Assembly (NCBI RefSeq): GCF_017876115.1
Contig: NZ_JAGINO010000006.1
Span: 1 to 64,000, forward strand
Length of the DNA stretch: 64,000 nt
Reading direction: 5' to 3'
Source: Azospirillum picis
GTDB lineage: Bacteria; Pseudomonadota; Alphaproteobacteria; Azospirillales; Azospirillaceae
The translations under genes and the position numbers were made by a program. This document shows, one piece after another, positions 48,004-58,800 of this stretch; positions within the stretch are counted from its first letter, which is position 1; every line of letters begins with the position of its first letter. The notes below the pieces were generated by a model, which did not search any database, was not told the origin of the DNA, and was given only the letters and a program-made list of their open reading frames with translations.

Positions 48004-49608
48004 ATGACCTACGATTCCGACTCCTCGCCCCTGATCGCCCCGGAGCCGCGGCCGGGCTCCAACCTTCCGGAATTCACCGTGGGCGACCTCGCCCGCCGGC
48101 TGAAGCGCAGCATCGAGGAGGAATTCGGCTTCGTCCGCGTCCGCGGCGAGATCAGCCAGCCGAAGAAGCACAGCTCCGGCCACTGCTACATGCGCCTGAA
48201 GGACGATACGGCGGTGATCGAGGCGGTGTGCTGGCGCGGCACGGTGGCCAAGCTGGCGGTCAAGCCGGAGGAGGGCCTGGAGGTCATCGTCACCGGACGG
48301 ATGACCACCTATCCCGGCCGCTCGCAATACCAGCTTGTCATCGAGTCGATGGAACTGGCCGGCGAAGGCGCGCTGCTGAAGATGCTGGAGGAGCGCAAGC
48401 GGCGGCTGGCGGCGGAGGGGCTGTTCGATCCCGGCCGCAAGAAGCGCATCCCCTTCCTGCCCGACGTGATCGGCGTCGTCACCTCGCCGACCGGCGCCGT
48501 CATCCGCGACATCCTGCACCGGCTGAACGACCGCTTCCCGCGCCATGTCCTGCTGTGGCCGGTGGCGGTCCAGGGCGAGCGCGCGGCGGCCGAGGTGACG
48601 GCGGCCATCGAGGGCTTCAACCGCATCCAGCCGGGCAGCGGCCGGGTGCCGCGCCCCGACCTGATCATCGTGGCGCGCGGCGGCGGCTCGCTGGAGGACC
48701 TGATGGCCTTCAACGAGGAGAACGTCGTCCGCGCGGCGGCGGCCAGCGCCATCCCGCTGATCTCCGCGGTCGGGCACGAGACCGACACCACGCTGATCGA
48801 CTTCGCGTCGGACCTGCGCGCACCCACCCCGACCGCCGCCGCCGAGATGGCGGTGCCGGTGCGCGGCGAGCTGATGGCCCAGATCCTGGACGACGAGCGC
48901 CGGCTGCTCGCCTGCGCCTCGCGCGCCGTGGAGGATCGCCGCAACCGTGTGGAGGGGCTGGCCCGCGGGCTGGGCGATCCCCGCGCCCTGCTGGAGGGGC
49001 ACGCCCAGCGGCTGGACGACCGGGCGGAGCGCCTGAACCTGGCGGCGGCCTCCCTGCTGGAACGGCGGCGCACCCGCGTCGGCGAGCTGGCCGCCAAGCT
49101 GCGCCACCCGCGCGAGAAGCTGGCCCAGGCGGACCAGAAGCTGGCGTCGGAGAGCCGCGCCTTCGACGCGGCGCTGCGCCATGCGGTGACCACCGCCGGC
49201 GGGCGCTTCGACCGCATCGCCGGCCGGCTGTCGCTGACCCCGGCGCGGGTGAAGCTGGCCGATGGCGAGCGCCGCGTCGCCGACCTGGCGCCCCGCCTCG
49301 ACCGCAGCCATGCCAAGGGGGTCGCCGACAAGGCGGCGAAGCTGGCGTCGCTTGGCCAACTGCTGGAAAGCTACAGTTACAAGGGCGTGCTGGCCCGCGG
49401 CTTCGCCCTGGTCGAGGACCGCGACGGCCGCCCGGTCACCCGGCCGGACCAGGCGACGCCGGGCCTGGAGGTCAACATCGTCTTCGCCGGCGACGCCAAG
49501 GTGGCCGCGACCATCGACGGCGGCACCCCCAGGACGGAGGCGAAGCCGGAGAAGAGGGCCGAGCCCCGCAAGCCGCGGGTGGTTCCGGTGCAGGGCACCC
49601 TGTTCTGA
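48004..49608 (+). CDS. xseA: Exodeoxyribonuclease VII large subunit
   Basis: A 534-residue subunit of the single-strand-specific exonuclease VII. The N-terminal OB domain (about residues 22-115) includes [19 protein letters not shown]. The catalytic domain has [15 protein letters not shown], the GGGS element in [13 protein letters not shown] and [28 protein letters not shown], split as [11 protein letters not shown] and [11 protein letters not shown] long coiled-coil region follows (about 300-440). xseB is not adjacent. ATG 48004 is chosen; ATG 47977 would add nine residues. Confidence 0.96.
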   Translation: MTYDSDSSPLIAPEPRPGSNLPEFTVGDLARRLKRSIEEEFGFVRVRGEISQPKKHSSGHCYMRLKDDTAVIEAVCWRGTVAKLAVKPEEGLEVIVTGRMTTYPGRSQYQLVIESMELAGEGALLKMLEERKRRLAAEGLFDPGRKKRIPFLPDVIGVVTSPTGAVIRDILHRLNDRFPRHVLLWPVAVQGERAAAEVTAAIEGFNRIQPGSGRVPRPDLIIVARGGGSLEDLMAFNEENVVRAAAASAIPLISAVGHETDTTLIDFASDLRAPTPTAAAEMAVPVRGELMAQILDDERRLLACASRAVEDRRNRVEGLARGLGDPRALLEGHAQRLDDRAERLNLAAASLLERRRTRVGELAAKLRHPREKLAQADQKLASESRAFDAALRHAVTTAGGRFDRIAGRLSLTPARVKLADGERRVADLAPRLDRSHAKGVADKAAKLASLGQLLESYSYKGVLARGFALVEDRDGRPVTRPDQATPGLEVNIVFAGDAKVAATIDGGTPRTEAKPEKRAEPRKPRVVPVQGTLF

Positions 49609-49619
49609 GCACGGAACCG

Positions 49620-49640
49620 GGCCGGCCCGTGCGGCCGGCC
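49620..49640 (+). terminator. Hairpin after xseA
   Basis: GGCCGGCC-CGTGC-GGCCGGCC forms an 8-pair stem 11 bases past the xseA stop. There is no T run, so it is only a probable terminator. Confidence 0.4.
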
Positions 49641-49774
49641 GCTGCCCTGTGTCGCAGGCGGCGGCCCCTTCCCAGGCCGCACCCGTCGGGGCTAAAGCCA
49701 TCAGCTCCACAAGGCTCGCTCCACAGGATTCGCTCCGCGATCCCGGACGCGACGTCTCCTGCGATGGCTGATCG

Positions 49775-51169
49775 ATGACACGTGTCCCGCGCGACTGCGA
49801 CGTCCTGGTGATCGGGGGCGGGAACGCGGCGCTCTGCGCCGCCATTTCCGCCCGCCGCTCGGGTGCCGCCGTCACCCTGCTGGAGGGGGCGCCCAGGGCG
49901 CTGCGCGGCGGGAACGCCCGCCATTCCCGCAATTTCCGCGTCATGCATCCCGGCCCGACGCCCTGGACCAGGGGCAGCTATCCGGCGGAGGACTACCGGT
50001 CCGACCTGGACGCCGTAACGGATGCCGCGACGGGCGCTGCCGCCGACGGGACGCTGGCACGCATGCTGATCGCCGACTCCGCCGGGATCATCGACTGGAT
50101 GGGCCGGAACGGCGTGCGGTTCCAGAGCGGCGCCGACGACTGCCTGCCCCATTCCCGGAAGACCGCCTTCTTCCTCGGCGGCGGGAAGGCGCTGGTGAAT
50201 GCGCTCTACACCACCGCCGAAGGGCTGGGCGTCGCCATCCATTATGACAGCGAGGCCTGCGCCCTCCACCTGAAGGACGGGCTGCCGTCCGTCACGGTCG
50301 GGCATCCCAAGGGCTTGCAGGTGGTCCGGGCACGGGCGGTGGTCGTCGCGTCCGGCGGCTTCCAGGCGAACCGCGGCTGGCTTCGCGACGAGTGGGGCGA
50401 GGCGGCCGACGGCTTCGTGATCCGCGGCACGCCCCACGCGACCGGCACCATGCTGAAGGCGTTGCTGGCGGAGGGCGCGCAGCCGGTGGGTGCCGCCGGC
50501 CACTGCCACATGGTCGCCGTGGACGGCCGCTCTCCCGGATTCGACGCAGGCATCGTCACCCGGCTGGACGGCATCCCCCACGGCATCGTGGTGAACCGCG
50601 ACGGCCGCCGCTTCGCCGACGAGGGATCCCACACCGGACCGACGCGCTTCTCGGTGTGGGGAGACCGCGTGGCCCGCTGTCCGGGGGGCGTCGCCTTCTC
50701 GATCTTCGACGCGGCGAGCGAGGCCCGCTTCCGCCCGTCCATCTTCCCGGCGATCCGGGCGGACGGCATCGGCGAGCTGGCGGGGAAGCTGGGCATCGAC
50801 CCGGCGGCGCTGGAGGCCACGGTCGGCAGCTTCAACGCGGCATTGGGGAGTGGCGGGATCGGTGCCGATGGCTTTGCGATGGGCACCGAGCCGCCGAAGA
50901 CGCGGCTCGCCGCGCCACTCCTTGTTCCTCCCTTCGGGGCCTACCCGGTGCGGGCCGGCGTCACCTCCACCTGCCTCGGCATCCGGGTCGACGGCAAGGC
51001 GCGGGTCCTGCGGGACGGCGGGCAGCCCATCTGCGGCGTGTTCGCGGCGGGCGTGATCATGGCGCCCAACATCCTCGGCCGGGGCTACCTGGCAGGCAGC
51101 GCCATGTCGATCGGGGCGGTGTTCGGGCGGATCGCCGGCCGGGAGGCGGCGGCCCATGCCCTGCACTGA
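49775..51169 (+). CDS. tcuA: TcuA-like FAD-dependent dehydrogenase
   Basis: A 464-residue flavoprotein of the succinate dehydrogenase/fumarate reductase superfamily. It starts with the FAD loop VLVIGGGNAALCAAISA, has HSRNFRVMH, a mid-protein VVVASGGFQANRGW and the C-terminal GVFAAGVIMAPNILGRGYLAGSAM region. It resembles TcuA, which oxidises tricarballylate to aconitate, and equally the N-terminal half of CobZ, which makes precorrin-3B aerobically in Rhodobacter. The last 14 bases overlap tcuB, so the two are one operon. No tricarballylate transporter tcuC or regulator tcuR is adjacent. Confidence 0.85.
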   Translation: MTRVPRDCDVLVIGGGNAALCAAISARRSGAAVTLLEGAPRALRGGNARHSRNFRVMHPGPTPWTRGSYPAEDYRSDLDAVTDAATGAAADGTLARMLIADSAGIIDWMGRNGVRFQSGADDCLPHSRKTAFFLGGGKALVNALYTTAEGLGVAIHYDSEACALHLKDGLPSVTVGHPKGLQVVRARAVVVASGGFQANRGWLRDEWGEAADGFVIRGTPHATGTMLKALLAEGAQPVGAAGHCHMVAVDGRSPGFDAGIVTRLDGIPHGIVVNRDGRRFADEGSHTGPTRFSVWGDRVARCPGGVAFSIFDAASEARFRPSIFPAIRADGIGELAGKLGIDPAALEATVGSFNAALGSGGIGADGFAMGTEPPKTRLAAPLLVPPFGAYPVRAGVTSTCLGIRVDGKARVLRDGGQPICGVFAAGVIMAPNILGRGYLAGSAMSIGAVFGRIAGREAAAHALH

Positions 51170-52313
51170 GGACCACCCGGAGGACATCGCGGCGGACATT
51201 ATGGCCGAGGCGCGGCGGGCGCTGGAGATCTGCAACGCCTGCCAGTACTGCAACGGCTACTGCGCGGTGTTCCGGACGCTGAAGGCGCGGCGGCAGGTCG
51301 GCACGGCCGACCTGCTCTTCCTGGCGAACCTCTGCCACAACTGCCGGTCCTGCTACCACGCCTGCCAATACGCGCCGCCGCACGCCTTCGGCGTCAACCT
51401 GCCGAAGAGCCTCAGCCTGGTCAGGCAGCGGTCCTACCGCGACCATGCCTGGCCGCCGCTGCTGCGGCGACGCCTGCGCTATACCGGCAGGGCGGTCGTC
51501 ATCGCCACCCTGCTGGCGGTGGAGGTCCTGACGCTGGCGGCGATCCTGGCGGTTCCGGCAGGGACGCTGCTTGGACGGCATTCCGGCCCCGGCGCCTTCT
51601 ACCGGGTGGTGCCGTGGGAGGTGATGGCCGGCGTGGCCGGGATCGTGATGCTGTGGTCGCTGCTCGCCATCGCCCTCAGCGTCGCCGCCTTCTGGCGCGG
51701 CATGGGGCCGGCACCGGCCGGGGTGTCGCTGCCGGCGGCGCTGCGGGACACGGTGCTGGATGTCCTGACCCTGCGCAACCTGGGCGGTGGCGGGGCCGGA
51801 TGCTATGGACGGGAGGGCGGCCGGGAGGGCGGCCTCTCGCAGACGAGGCGACGGTTCCACCATGCGCTGTTCTACAGCGTGGCGCTCTGTTTCGCGTCCA
51901 CCGCCGTCGCCACGCTCTACGACCATCTGTTCGGCTGGCAGGCGCCCTACCCGGTCCTGAGCCTCCCGGTGCTGCTGGGCAGCCTGGGCGGGGGCGGCAT
52001 CATGGCCGGCACGGCCGGACTCGCCCTGTTGAAGCGCCGGGCCGACCCCGTGCCGGTTGCGGCGAGCGTGACCGGGGGCGATCGGGCGTTCCTGCTCGTT
52101 CTGTTCCTGGCGGCGGCCAGCGGACTGGCCCTGCTGGCGCTGCGCGGGACGGCGGCGATGGGACCGCTGCTGCTGACCCATCTCGGCATCGTGCTCGGTG
52201 TCTTCGCGACGCTGCCTTACGGCAAATTCCTGCACGCTCCGTTCCGGGTCGCCGCCCTGCTGCGGGCGGCGATGGAACGGAACGCCGGCTCCCGCACCCG
52301 TCCCCCCGCCTGA
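51156..52313 (+). CDS. tcuB: TcuB-like iron-sulfur/cytochrome membrane electron carrier
   Basis: A 385-residue protein. The N terminus binds two [4Fe-4S]-type clusters through CNACQYCNGYC (about residues 26-36) and CHNCRSCYHACQY (about 60-72). Five or six hydrophobic segments follow with His residues suitable for heme b (for example FHHALFYSVAL). It should reoxidise the FAD of the TcuA-like partner and pass electrons to the quinone pool. Its C-terminal partner relation is also seen in the fused CobZ protein. It overlaps tcuA by 14 bases. pyrC follows convergently. Confidence 0.87.
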   Translation: MPCTEDHPEDIAADIMAEARRALEICNACQYCNGYCAVFRTLKARRQVGTADLLFLANLCHNCRSCYHACQYAPPHAFGVNLPKSLSLVRQRSYRDHAWPPLLRRRLRYTGRAVVIATLLAVEVLTLAAILAVPAGTLLGRHSGPGAFYRVVPWEVMAGVAGIVMLWSLLAIALSVAAFWRGMGPAPAGVSLPAALRDTVLDVLTLRNLGGGGAGCYGREGGREGGLSQTRRRFHHALFYSVALCFASTAVATLYDHLFGWQAPYPVLSLPVLLGSLGGGGIMAGTAGLALLKRRADPVPVAASVTGGDRAFLLVLFLAAASGLALLALRGTAAMGPLLLTHLGIVLGVFATLPYGKFLHAPFRVAALLRAAMERNAGSRTRPPA

Positions 52314-52346
52314 GGCGGCGGCACGGCCGGGATTGCCAGCCGCGCC

Positions 52347-53402
52347 TCAGACCGTTCCGCCGAAGCTCCAACGCAGGGTTTCGCCACTGCGGAAGGGCAG
52401 GACGGCGTCGCCTTCGCTGACCAGGATGAGGTCCGGGGCGACCGACGGGCGGCGTTCCAGGACCACGCGCTCCTCGCTGACCGGCAGGTTGTAGAATCGC
52501 GGGCCGTTCAGGCTGGCGAACGCCTCCAGCTTGTCGAGCGCGCCGGCGTCCTCGAACGCCTCGGCATAGACTTCCAGCGCGTTGGCGGCGGTGAAGCAGC
52601 CGGCGCAGCCGCAGGCCGCCTCCTTGGCCGTCACCGTGTGCGGGGCGGTGTCGGTGCCCAGGAAGAACGGCCCGTCGCCGGAGGTCGCCGCCTCGACCAG
52701 CGCCACCCGGTGCGTCTCGCGCTTGGCGATCGGCAGGCAGTACAGGTGCGGGCGGATGCCGCCCTGGAAGATGTGGCTGCGGTTGATCAGCAGATGGTGC
52801 GCGGTGATGGTGGCGCCGATGCGGCCGCTGGCGGCATGGGCACGCACGAACTGCACCGCCTCGGAGGTCGTCACATGCTCCAGCACCACCCGCAGGGTCG
52901 GATGGCGCTCCAGCAGCGGCGCCAGGATGCTGTCGATGAACACCGCCTCGCGGTCGAAGATGTCGACGGACTGGTCGGTGACCTCGCCATGGATCAGCAG
53001 CGGCATGCCGATCTCCGCCATGCGCTCCAGAACCGGGGCGATGCGGGCGATGTCGGTGACGCCATGGGCGCTGTTGGTGGTGGCGTTGGCCGGATAGAGC
53101 TTGGCCGCCGCGAACACCCCGTCGGCGAAGCCGCGGGCCAGATCCCCGGCATCGGTGCCGTCGGTCAGGTAGGCGGTCATCAGCGGGGTGAAGGACACGC
53201 CGTCCGGCAGCGCCGCCAGGATGCGCCCGCGGTAGGCGTCGGCGTCGGCGGTGGTGGTCACCGGCGGCTTCAGGTTCGGCATCACGATCGCGCGGCCGAA
53301 CTGGCGGGCGGTGAAGGGCAGCACCGCCTTCAGCATGGCGCCGTCGCGCAGGTGAACGTGCCAGTCGTCGGGGCGGCGGATGACAATACGGTCGAACGGC
53401 AT
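52347..53402 (-). CDS. pyrC: Dihydroorotase
   Basis: A 351-residue zinc amidohydrolase of pyrimidine synthesis, of the E. coli PyrC (class II) type. The metal site shows as [10 protein letters not shown] (HxH), the carboxylated Lys in [20 protein letters not shown] and VLEHVTT for the His ligands, and the final Asp in FLGTDTAPH. Length is normal. It is convergent with tcuB. Other pyr genes are not adjacent. Confidence 0.96.
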   Translation of the reverse strand: MPFDRIVIRRPDDWHVHLRDGAMLKAVLPFTARQFGRAIVMPNLKPPVTTTADADAYRGRILAALPDGVSFTPLMTAYLTDGTDAGDLARGFADGVFAAAKLYPANATTNSAHGVTDIARIAPVLERMAEIGMPLLIHGEVTDQSVDIFDREAVFIDSILAPLLERHPTLRVVLEHVTTSEAVQFVRAHAASGRIGATITAHHLLINRSHIFQGGIRPHLYCLPIAKRETHRVALVEAATSGDGPFFLGTDTAPHTVTAKEAACGCAGCFTAANALEVYAEAFEDAGALDKLEAFASLNGPRFYNLPVSEERVVLERRPSVAPDLILVSEGDAVLPFRSGETLRWSFGGTV

Positions 53403-53640
53403 GGATCGAGGTCCCGGCGCTGGGAGTGAAGAGGCGATGGAAGACTGACCGAGGTTCTATCGCCAACGCCGCCGCATCTCAACAGAACCGACCCGACGTG
53501 CCTTGCGCCTGCGCGCCCAGGGCAAAGGCGCCGTCGCGTCCTGCCGGCCCGGAAAAGTCCACCTGGACCGCTTCCCCAACCGCCGGCCGGCGTTGGCGGA
53601 TGGAGAGCGCGATCCGGGTGGACGGGTTTGCCGGATGGCC

Positions 53641-54222
53641 TTACTGGATGGTGGTCGAGGTCTTCACGCCCAGGATGCCGTCGATCTTGGCGGCCTGCTC
53701 GGCGGTCACCGGCTTGCCGCCGATGGCGGCGAGCTGCTGGCGGGCCTCGGCCACCGCCTTGTCGCGAGCGGCGCCGTCCTTCAGCGCATGGGCGGCCAGG
53801 ATTTGCTCATGATACTTGCCGAGCTGGACCGAAAGCTGCTCGGTCGGCTTGGCGCCCAGTTCCTTGGCGACGGCATCGGCCTGCGCCTTGGTCACCTCGG
53901 CCTTCGGCGTCGCGGCGACCTGCTGATGCTGTTGCTTGGTGGCGGGAGCGGCCTGGCCCTGGGTTTCGGTCCTCGCCCCCTCGGCCTTGGTGACGGACTT
54001 GCCCTCCGCCTTCTGATCGGCTTTCTGCTCGACCTTGGGCGCCGGGGTGGCGGTGGTGGAGTCGGTCGTCGCGGCCGGGGCGGGTGCGGTCGGGCTGGCC
54101 GGAACGATCGTCGCGGCGCCGGCGGCACCGGCGGCCAGCATCGGGGCCGCCGCCACCAGGGCAGCAAACGCAAAGGTCGAAACGGACGAACGGATACGCG
54201 ACCCGAAGACGGTGCCGGACAT
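53641..54222 (-). CDS. Secreted low-complexity hypothetical protein
   Basis: A 193-residue protein with a signal peptide (hydrophobic to about residue 36, ending in AAGAAGAA). Residues ~38-110 are rich in Ala, Pro, Thr, Lys and Gln without fixed structure. The C-terminal ~85 residues form a predicted helical region with EVTKAQADAVAKELGAK and TAEQAAKIDGILGV. GGAG lies 7 bases before ATG 54222. I do not recognise a family. It is divergent from hisS across 202 bases. Confidence 0.7.
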   Translation of the reverse strand: MSGTVFGSRIRSSVSTFAFAALVAAAPMLAAGAAGAATIVPASPTAPAPAATTDSTTATPAPKVEQKADQKAEGKSVTKAEGARTETQGQAAPATKQQHQQVAATPKAEVTKAQADAVAKELGAKPTEQLSVQLGKYHEQILAAHALKDGAARDKAVAEARQQLAAIGGKPVTAEQAAKIDGILGVKTSTTIQ

Positions 54223-54424
54223 TTGGTTTCTCCATTTCGGTGAGCGATCCTCGTTGCGGGATCGTGCTTAGATGAACGTGGCCTCCCGCCGCTTCATTCC
54301 ACGTCCTTGCGAAAATTTCCGGCCCTTGCCGAATTTTTTCCGGCCGCTTTTTGGCCACAGGTGACGCGACCGGCGAAAGGGGCTAGAAAACGCACGCTTT
54401 TCCCATCCAGCCCGGACCCTTCCG

Positions 54425-55774
54425 ATGAGCCTGATCACGCCCCGCACCCCGCCCGGAACGATGGAACTGCTGCCGCGCCAGCAGGTGGCCTTCCAGCGCA
54501 TGCTGGACACGATCCGCCGCGGCTACGAACGGTTCGGCTTCGTCCCCGTCGAAACCCCGGTGTTCGAGACGGTGGACACGCTGCTGACCAAGTCGGGCGG
54601 CGAGACGGAGAAGCAGGTCTATTTCGTGCAGTCGACCGGCGCCATCCAGCAGGGCAACAAGCCGGAGCTGGCCTTGCGCTTCGACCTGACGGTGCCGCTC
54701 GCCCGCTATGTGGCGGAGCATGAGCGCGACCTCGCCTTTCCCTTCCGCCGCTACCAGATCCAGCGGGTCTACCGCGGCGAGCGGGCGCAGCGCGGGCGCT
54801 TCCGCGAATTCTACCAGTGCGACATCGACGTGATCGGCAAGGACAGCCTGTCCGCCCATTACGACGCCGAGATCCCGGCGGTCATCCATCACGTCTTCAC
54901 CGAGCTGGATTTCGGCGGCTTCACCATCAACGTGAACAACCGCAAGATCCTGCTGGGCCTGCTGGACGGGCTGGGCGTCGCCGACGCCGACACCCGCGTG
55001 CTGGTGCTGCGCGAGATCGACAAGCTCGACAAGATCGGCCGCGACAAGGTGCGCGAGAGCCTGCTCGGCCTCGGCGTGGGCGAGCGGGCCGCGGACACCA
55101 TCCTGTCGCTGATCGACATGAAGGGCACCAATGCAGAGACGCTGGCGGCGCTCGGCGCGCTGGACATCGAGAACGCCACCTTCCGCGAGGGCGTCGGCGA
55201 GCTGACCACCGTCATCGAGGGGCTGAGCGCTTTCCAGGTGCCGGACGGCACGGTCCGCATCAACCTCGCCATCGCGCGCGGGCTCGACTACTACACCGGC
55301 ACCGTCTACGAAACCTTCCTGAACGACCATCCCGGCATCGGCTCGGTCTGCTCGGGCGGCCGGTACGAGAACCTCGCCAGCCACTACACCAAGTCGAAGC
55401 TGCCGGGCGTCGGCATCTCGATCGGCGCCACCCGGCTGTTCTACCAGCTTATGGAGGCCGGCATCATCAAGGACGCCGCCCCCACCGCCCAGGTGCTGGT
55501 GACGCAGATGGACCCGTCGCTGTCGGCCGATTATTTCCGCATGGCCAGCGAGCTGCGCGCCGCAGGCATCAACACGGAAATCCAGCTCGACGGCGGCAAG
55601 ATCGCCAAGCAGATGAAGTATGCCGACCGCGCCGGCATCCCGGTGGTCCTGCTGATGGGCTCCGACGAGAAGGCGCGCGGCACCGCGACCCTGAAGCACC
55701 TCGTGAAGGGCGAGCAGGTCGAGGTGCCGCTCGCCGAGCTGGCGGCGCAGGCGAAGGCGCTGCTGGAAGGCTGA
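54425..55774 (+). CDS. hisS: Histidine-tRNA ligase
   Basis: A 449-residue class II aminoacyl-tRNA synthetase. Motif 2 is visible as [24 protein letters not shown] (in parts [10 protein letters not shown] and [10 protein letters not shown]). The His-binding loop is [11 protein letters not shown] and motif 3 ends at [12 protein letters not shown]. The C-terminal ~95 residues are the anticodon-binding domain. It resembles the hisS form typical of alphaproteobacteria and eukaryotes. It is followed after ~90 bases by the large PBP gene on the same strand. Confidence 0.96.
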   Translation: MSLITPRTPPGTMELLPRQQVAFQRMLDTIRRGYERFGFVPVETPVFETVDTLLTKSGGETEKQVYFVQSTGAIQQGNKPELALRFDLTVPLARYVAEHERDLAFPFRRYQIQRVYRGERAQRGRFREFYQCDIDVIGKDSLSAHYDAEIPAVIHHVFTELDFGGFTINVNNRKILLGLLDGLGVADADTRVLVLREIDKLDKIGRDKVRESLLGLGVGERAADTILSLIDMKGTNAETLAALGALDIENATFREGVGELTTVIEGLSAFQVPDGTVRINLAIARGLDYYTGTVYETFLNDHPGIGSVCSGGRYENLASHYTKSKLPGVGISIGATRLFYQLMEAGIIKDAAPTAQVLVTQMDPSLSADYFRMASELRAAGINTEIQLDGGKIAKQMKYADRAGIPVVLLMGSDEKARGTATLKHLVKGEQVEVPLAELAAQAKALLEG

Positions 55775-55867
55775 ACAGGCACGCCCTTAATCTTCGATTT
55801 ACCATGACGCCCCTATCGTTCCGACCTGGGCCGAAGCTTGTCGGGCGGTAAGGGACACGCATCCGGT

Positions 55868-58800
55868 ATGGCGAAGGGGTGGGTTCAAGGATGGATGCGG
55901 GCCGGACGCTGGGCACGGCGGGCGACGATCGGCGCCGCGCTGGCGACCACCGTCGCGGCTGCCGGGTTCACCGGCTGGCGCGAGATGGAAACCTCCCGCC
56001 TCCAGGCCCGCCTGCTGTCCGGCTACGCGCAGTCGATGACCGTGACCCTGCGCGACGGCCCCAACCCGGACACCCGCTATCCCCGCCAGGGCCCCTACAA
56101 TGAACGGCTGGGCTACACCGCCCTGCCCGGCTACCTGGACGCGCTGACCCGCGACCTCTACAGCGTCGAGCAGCAGGCCGTGGCTTCGCCGGCGCTGGAC
56201 CGCTTCATGGCCGGCGGCGGCTTTCCGATCTATCGGGAAAAGACGCAGGCCGGGCTGACCCTGCTCGACCGCAACGGCGCCCCCATGTATGCGGCGCGTT
56301 ACCCGGAACGGGTGTTCGACGGCTTCGACGACGTGCCGCCGCTGGTCGCCGATACCCTGCTGTTCATCGAGAACCGCGAGCTGCTGAACGAGGACCAGCC
56401 CCGGCGCAACCCGGCGGTGGAATGGGACCGGTTCGGTGCCGCGGTGGCGATGCTGCCGCTGCAGGTGCTCCGCCCCGGCCAGCGCTCGCCCGGCGGCTCG
56501 ACCCTCGCCACCCAGATCGAGAAGTACCGCCATTCGCCCGACGGCCAGACCACCGGCAGCGTCGAGAAGCTGCGCCAGATGATCTCGGCCAGCGTCCGCG
56601 CCTACCGCGACGGCGAGGACACCGGCGCGGCACGCCGGCGCATCCTGGTCGACTACCTGAACTCCACCCCGCTGACCGGGCGGGCGGGCTACGGCGAGGT
56701 CAACGGGCTCGGCGACGGGCTATGGGCCTGGTTCGGCACCGACCTGTCGATCGCCAAGCGGGTGCTGGCCGAACCGTCGGCCGACGGACGCGGCCTGAAG
56801 CTGAAGGCGTTGGCCTACAAGCAGGTCCTGGCGCTCCTGCTCGCCCAGCGGCGGCCCTCCCATTACCTGATCCAGGACCGCCCGGCGCTCGACCGGCTGG
56901 CCGACGCCCACTTGCGGGCGCTCGCCCAGGCCGGCGTGATCGACCCGGGGCTGCGCGACGCGGCGCTGGCGATGCCGCTCGCCTTCCGCGACGACCTGCC
57001 GGCGGCTCCGGCCGCCTCCTTCGTCGAGCAGAAGGCGACCAACGCCATCCGCGCCCGGCTGCTGGCGATGCTGGGGGTGCCGGGCCTCTACCAGCTCGAC
57101 CGCCTGGACCTCACCGCGCAATCCACGCTGGACGCCGCGGCCCAGGCGCGGGTGGTGGAGGTGCTGGGCAGGCTGGGCCAGCCGGACTTCGCCCGCTCGC
57201 TCGGCCTCACCGGCGAACGGCTGCTGGACGCCCGCAACAACGACCTGTCGAAGATCGTCTATTCGATCGCCCTGTTCGAGCGCGGGCCGGAGGCCAACTA
57301 CCTGCGCGTCCAGGCTGACAACCTGGACCAGCCGCTGGACATCAACGAAGGGGCGAAGCTCGATCTCGGCTCGACCGCCAAGCTGCGCACGCTGACGACC
57401 TACCTGGAGATCGTGGCGGAACTGCACAGCCGCTATGCCCATCTGCCCAAGGAGTTGCTGGGCGACGTCGGCGAGGAGGCGTCGGACACCCTGACGCGCT
57501 GGGCGACCGCCTGGCTGGCCGCCGCCGCCGACCGCGGGCTGCCGGCCATGCTGGAGGCGGCGATGGAGCGGCGCTATTCCGCCAGCCCCGGCGAGGTGTT
57601 CTTCACCGGCGGCGGCCAGCACAGCTTCGTCAACTTCAACAAGGACGACAACGGCCGCATCCTGACCGTACAGGAGGCGTTGCGGAACAGCGTCAACCTG
57701 CCCTTCATCCGGCTGATGCGCGACATCGTGCAGTTCTACATGGACGAGGGGGCCGACGACGGCGCCGACATCCTGAAGGACCCCAACCATCCCGCGCGCG
57801 AGGCCTATCTCGCCCGCTTCGCCGACCGCGAAGGGTCGGACTTCCTGAACCGCTTCTACAACGGCTACCGCGGCAAGAGCCCGGACGAGGCGCTGGCCCG
57901 GCTGGCCGCCCGGTCCCGCCCGGTGCCGCACCGGCTGGCGGTGATCTTCCGCAGCGTCCGGCCGGAGGCCGGGCTGGCGGAATTCTCGGCCTTCCTCCGC
58001 GCCCGGCTGCCGGATGCATCCCTGTCGGAGGGCGAGCTGTCGGCGCTCTACGCCAAGTACGGGGCGGACCGCTTCCCGCTCAACGACCGTGGATACCTCG
58101 CCCGCGTCCATCCGCTGGAGCTGTGGCTGGTCGGCTACCTGCAGCAGCATCCCGACGCCAAGCGGGGCGAGGTCTTGGCCGCCAGCGCCAACGAGCGCCA
58201 GGAAAGCTACCGCTGGCTGTTCAAGAAGGGCATGGCCGCCCAGAACACCCGCATCCGCATCGGGCTTGAGGAAGAGGCGTTCCAGCGCATCACCGAGCAG
58301 TGGCACCGCGTCGGCTATCCGTTCGACACGCTGGTTCCGTCGCTGGCCACCGCCATCGGCAGCTCGGCGGACCGTCCCGCGGCGCTGGCCGAGCTGGTCG
58401 GGCTGATCCTGAACGACGGCGTGCGCCAGCCGATCGTGAAGATCCGGTCGCTGCACTTCGCCGCCGGCACCCCCTACGAGGCGAAGCTGGGGCTGGGGCC
58501 GCTGAAGGGCGAGCGCGTGCTGCATCCGGAGGTCTGCGCCACCCTCCGCCGCGCCCTGACGGACGTGGCGCAGAACGGCACGGCCAAGCGGGTATGGGGC
58601 GCCTTCAAGGACGCGGCCGGCAACCCGGTCGTGATGGGTGGCAAGACCGGAACCGGCGACCACCGGCTGGACCGTTGGGGGCCGGGCGGCGTGCTGCTGG
58701 AATCGAAGGCGGTGAACCGCACGGCCACCTTCGTCTTCTTCATCGGCGACCGCTTCTTCGGCACCATGACCGCCTTCGTCCATGGCCCGGAGGCCGACGA

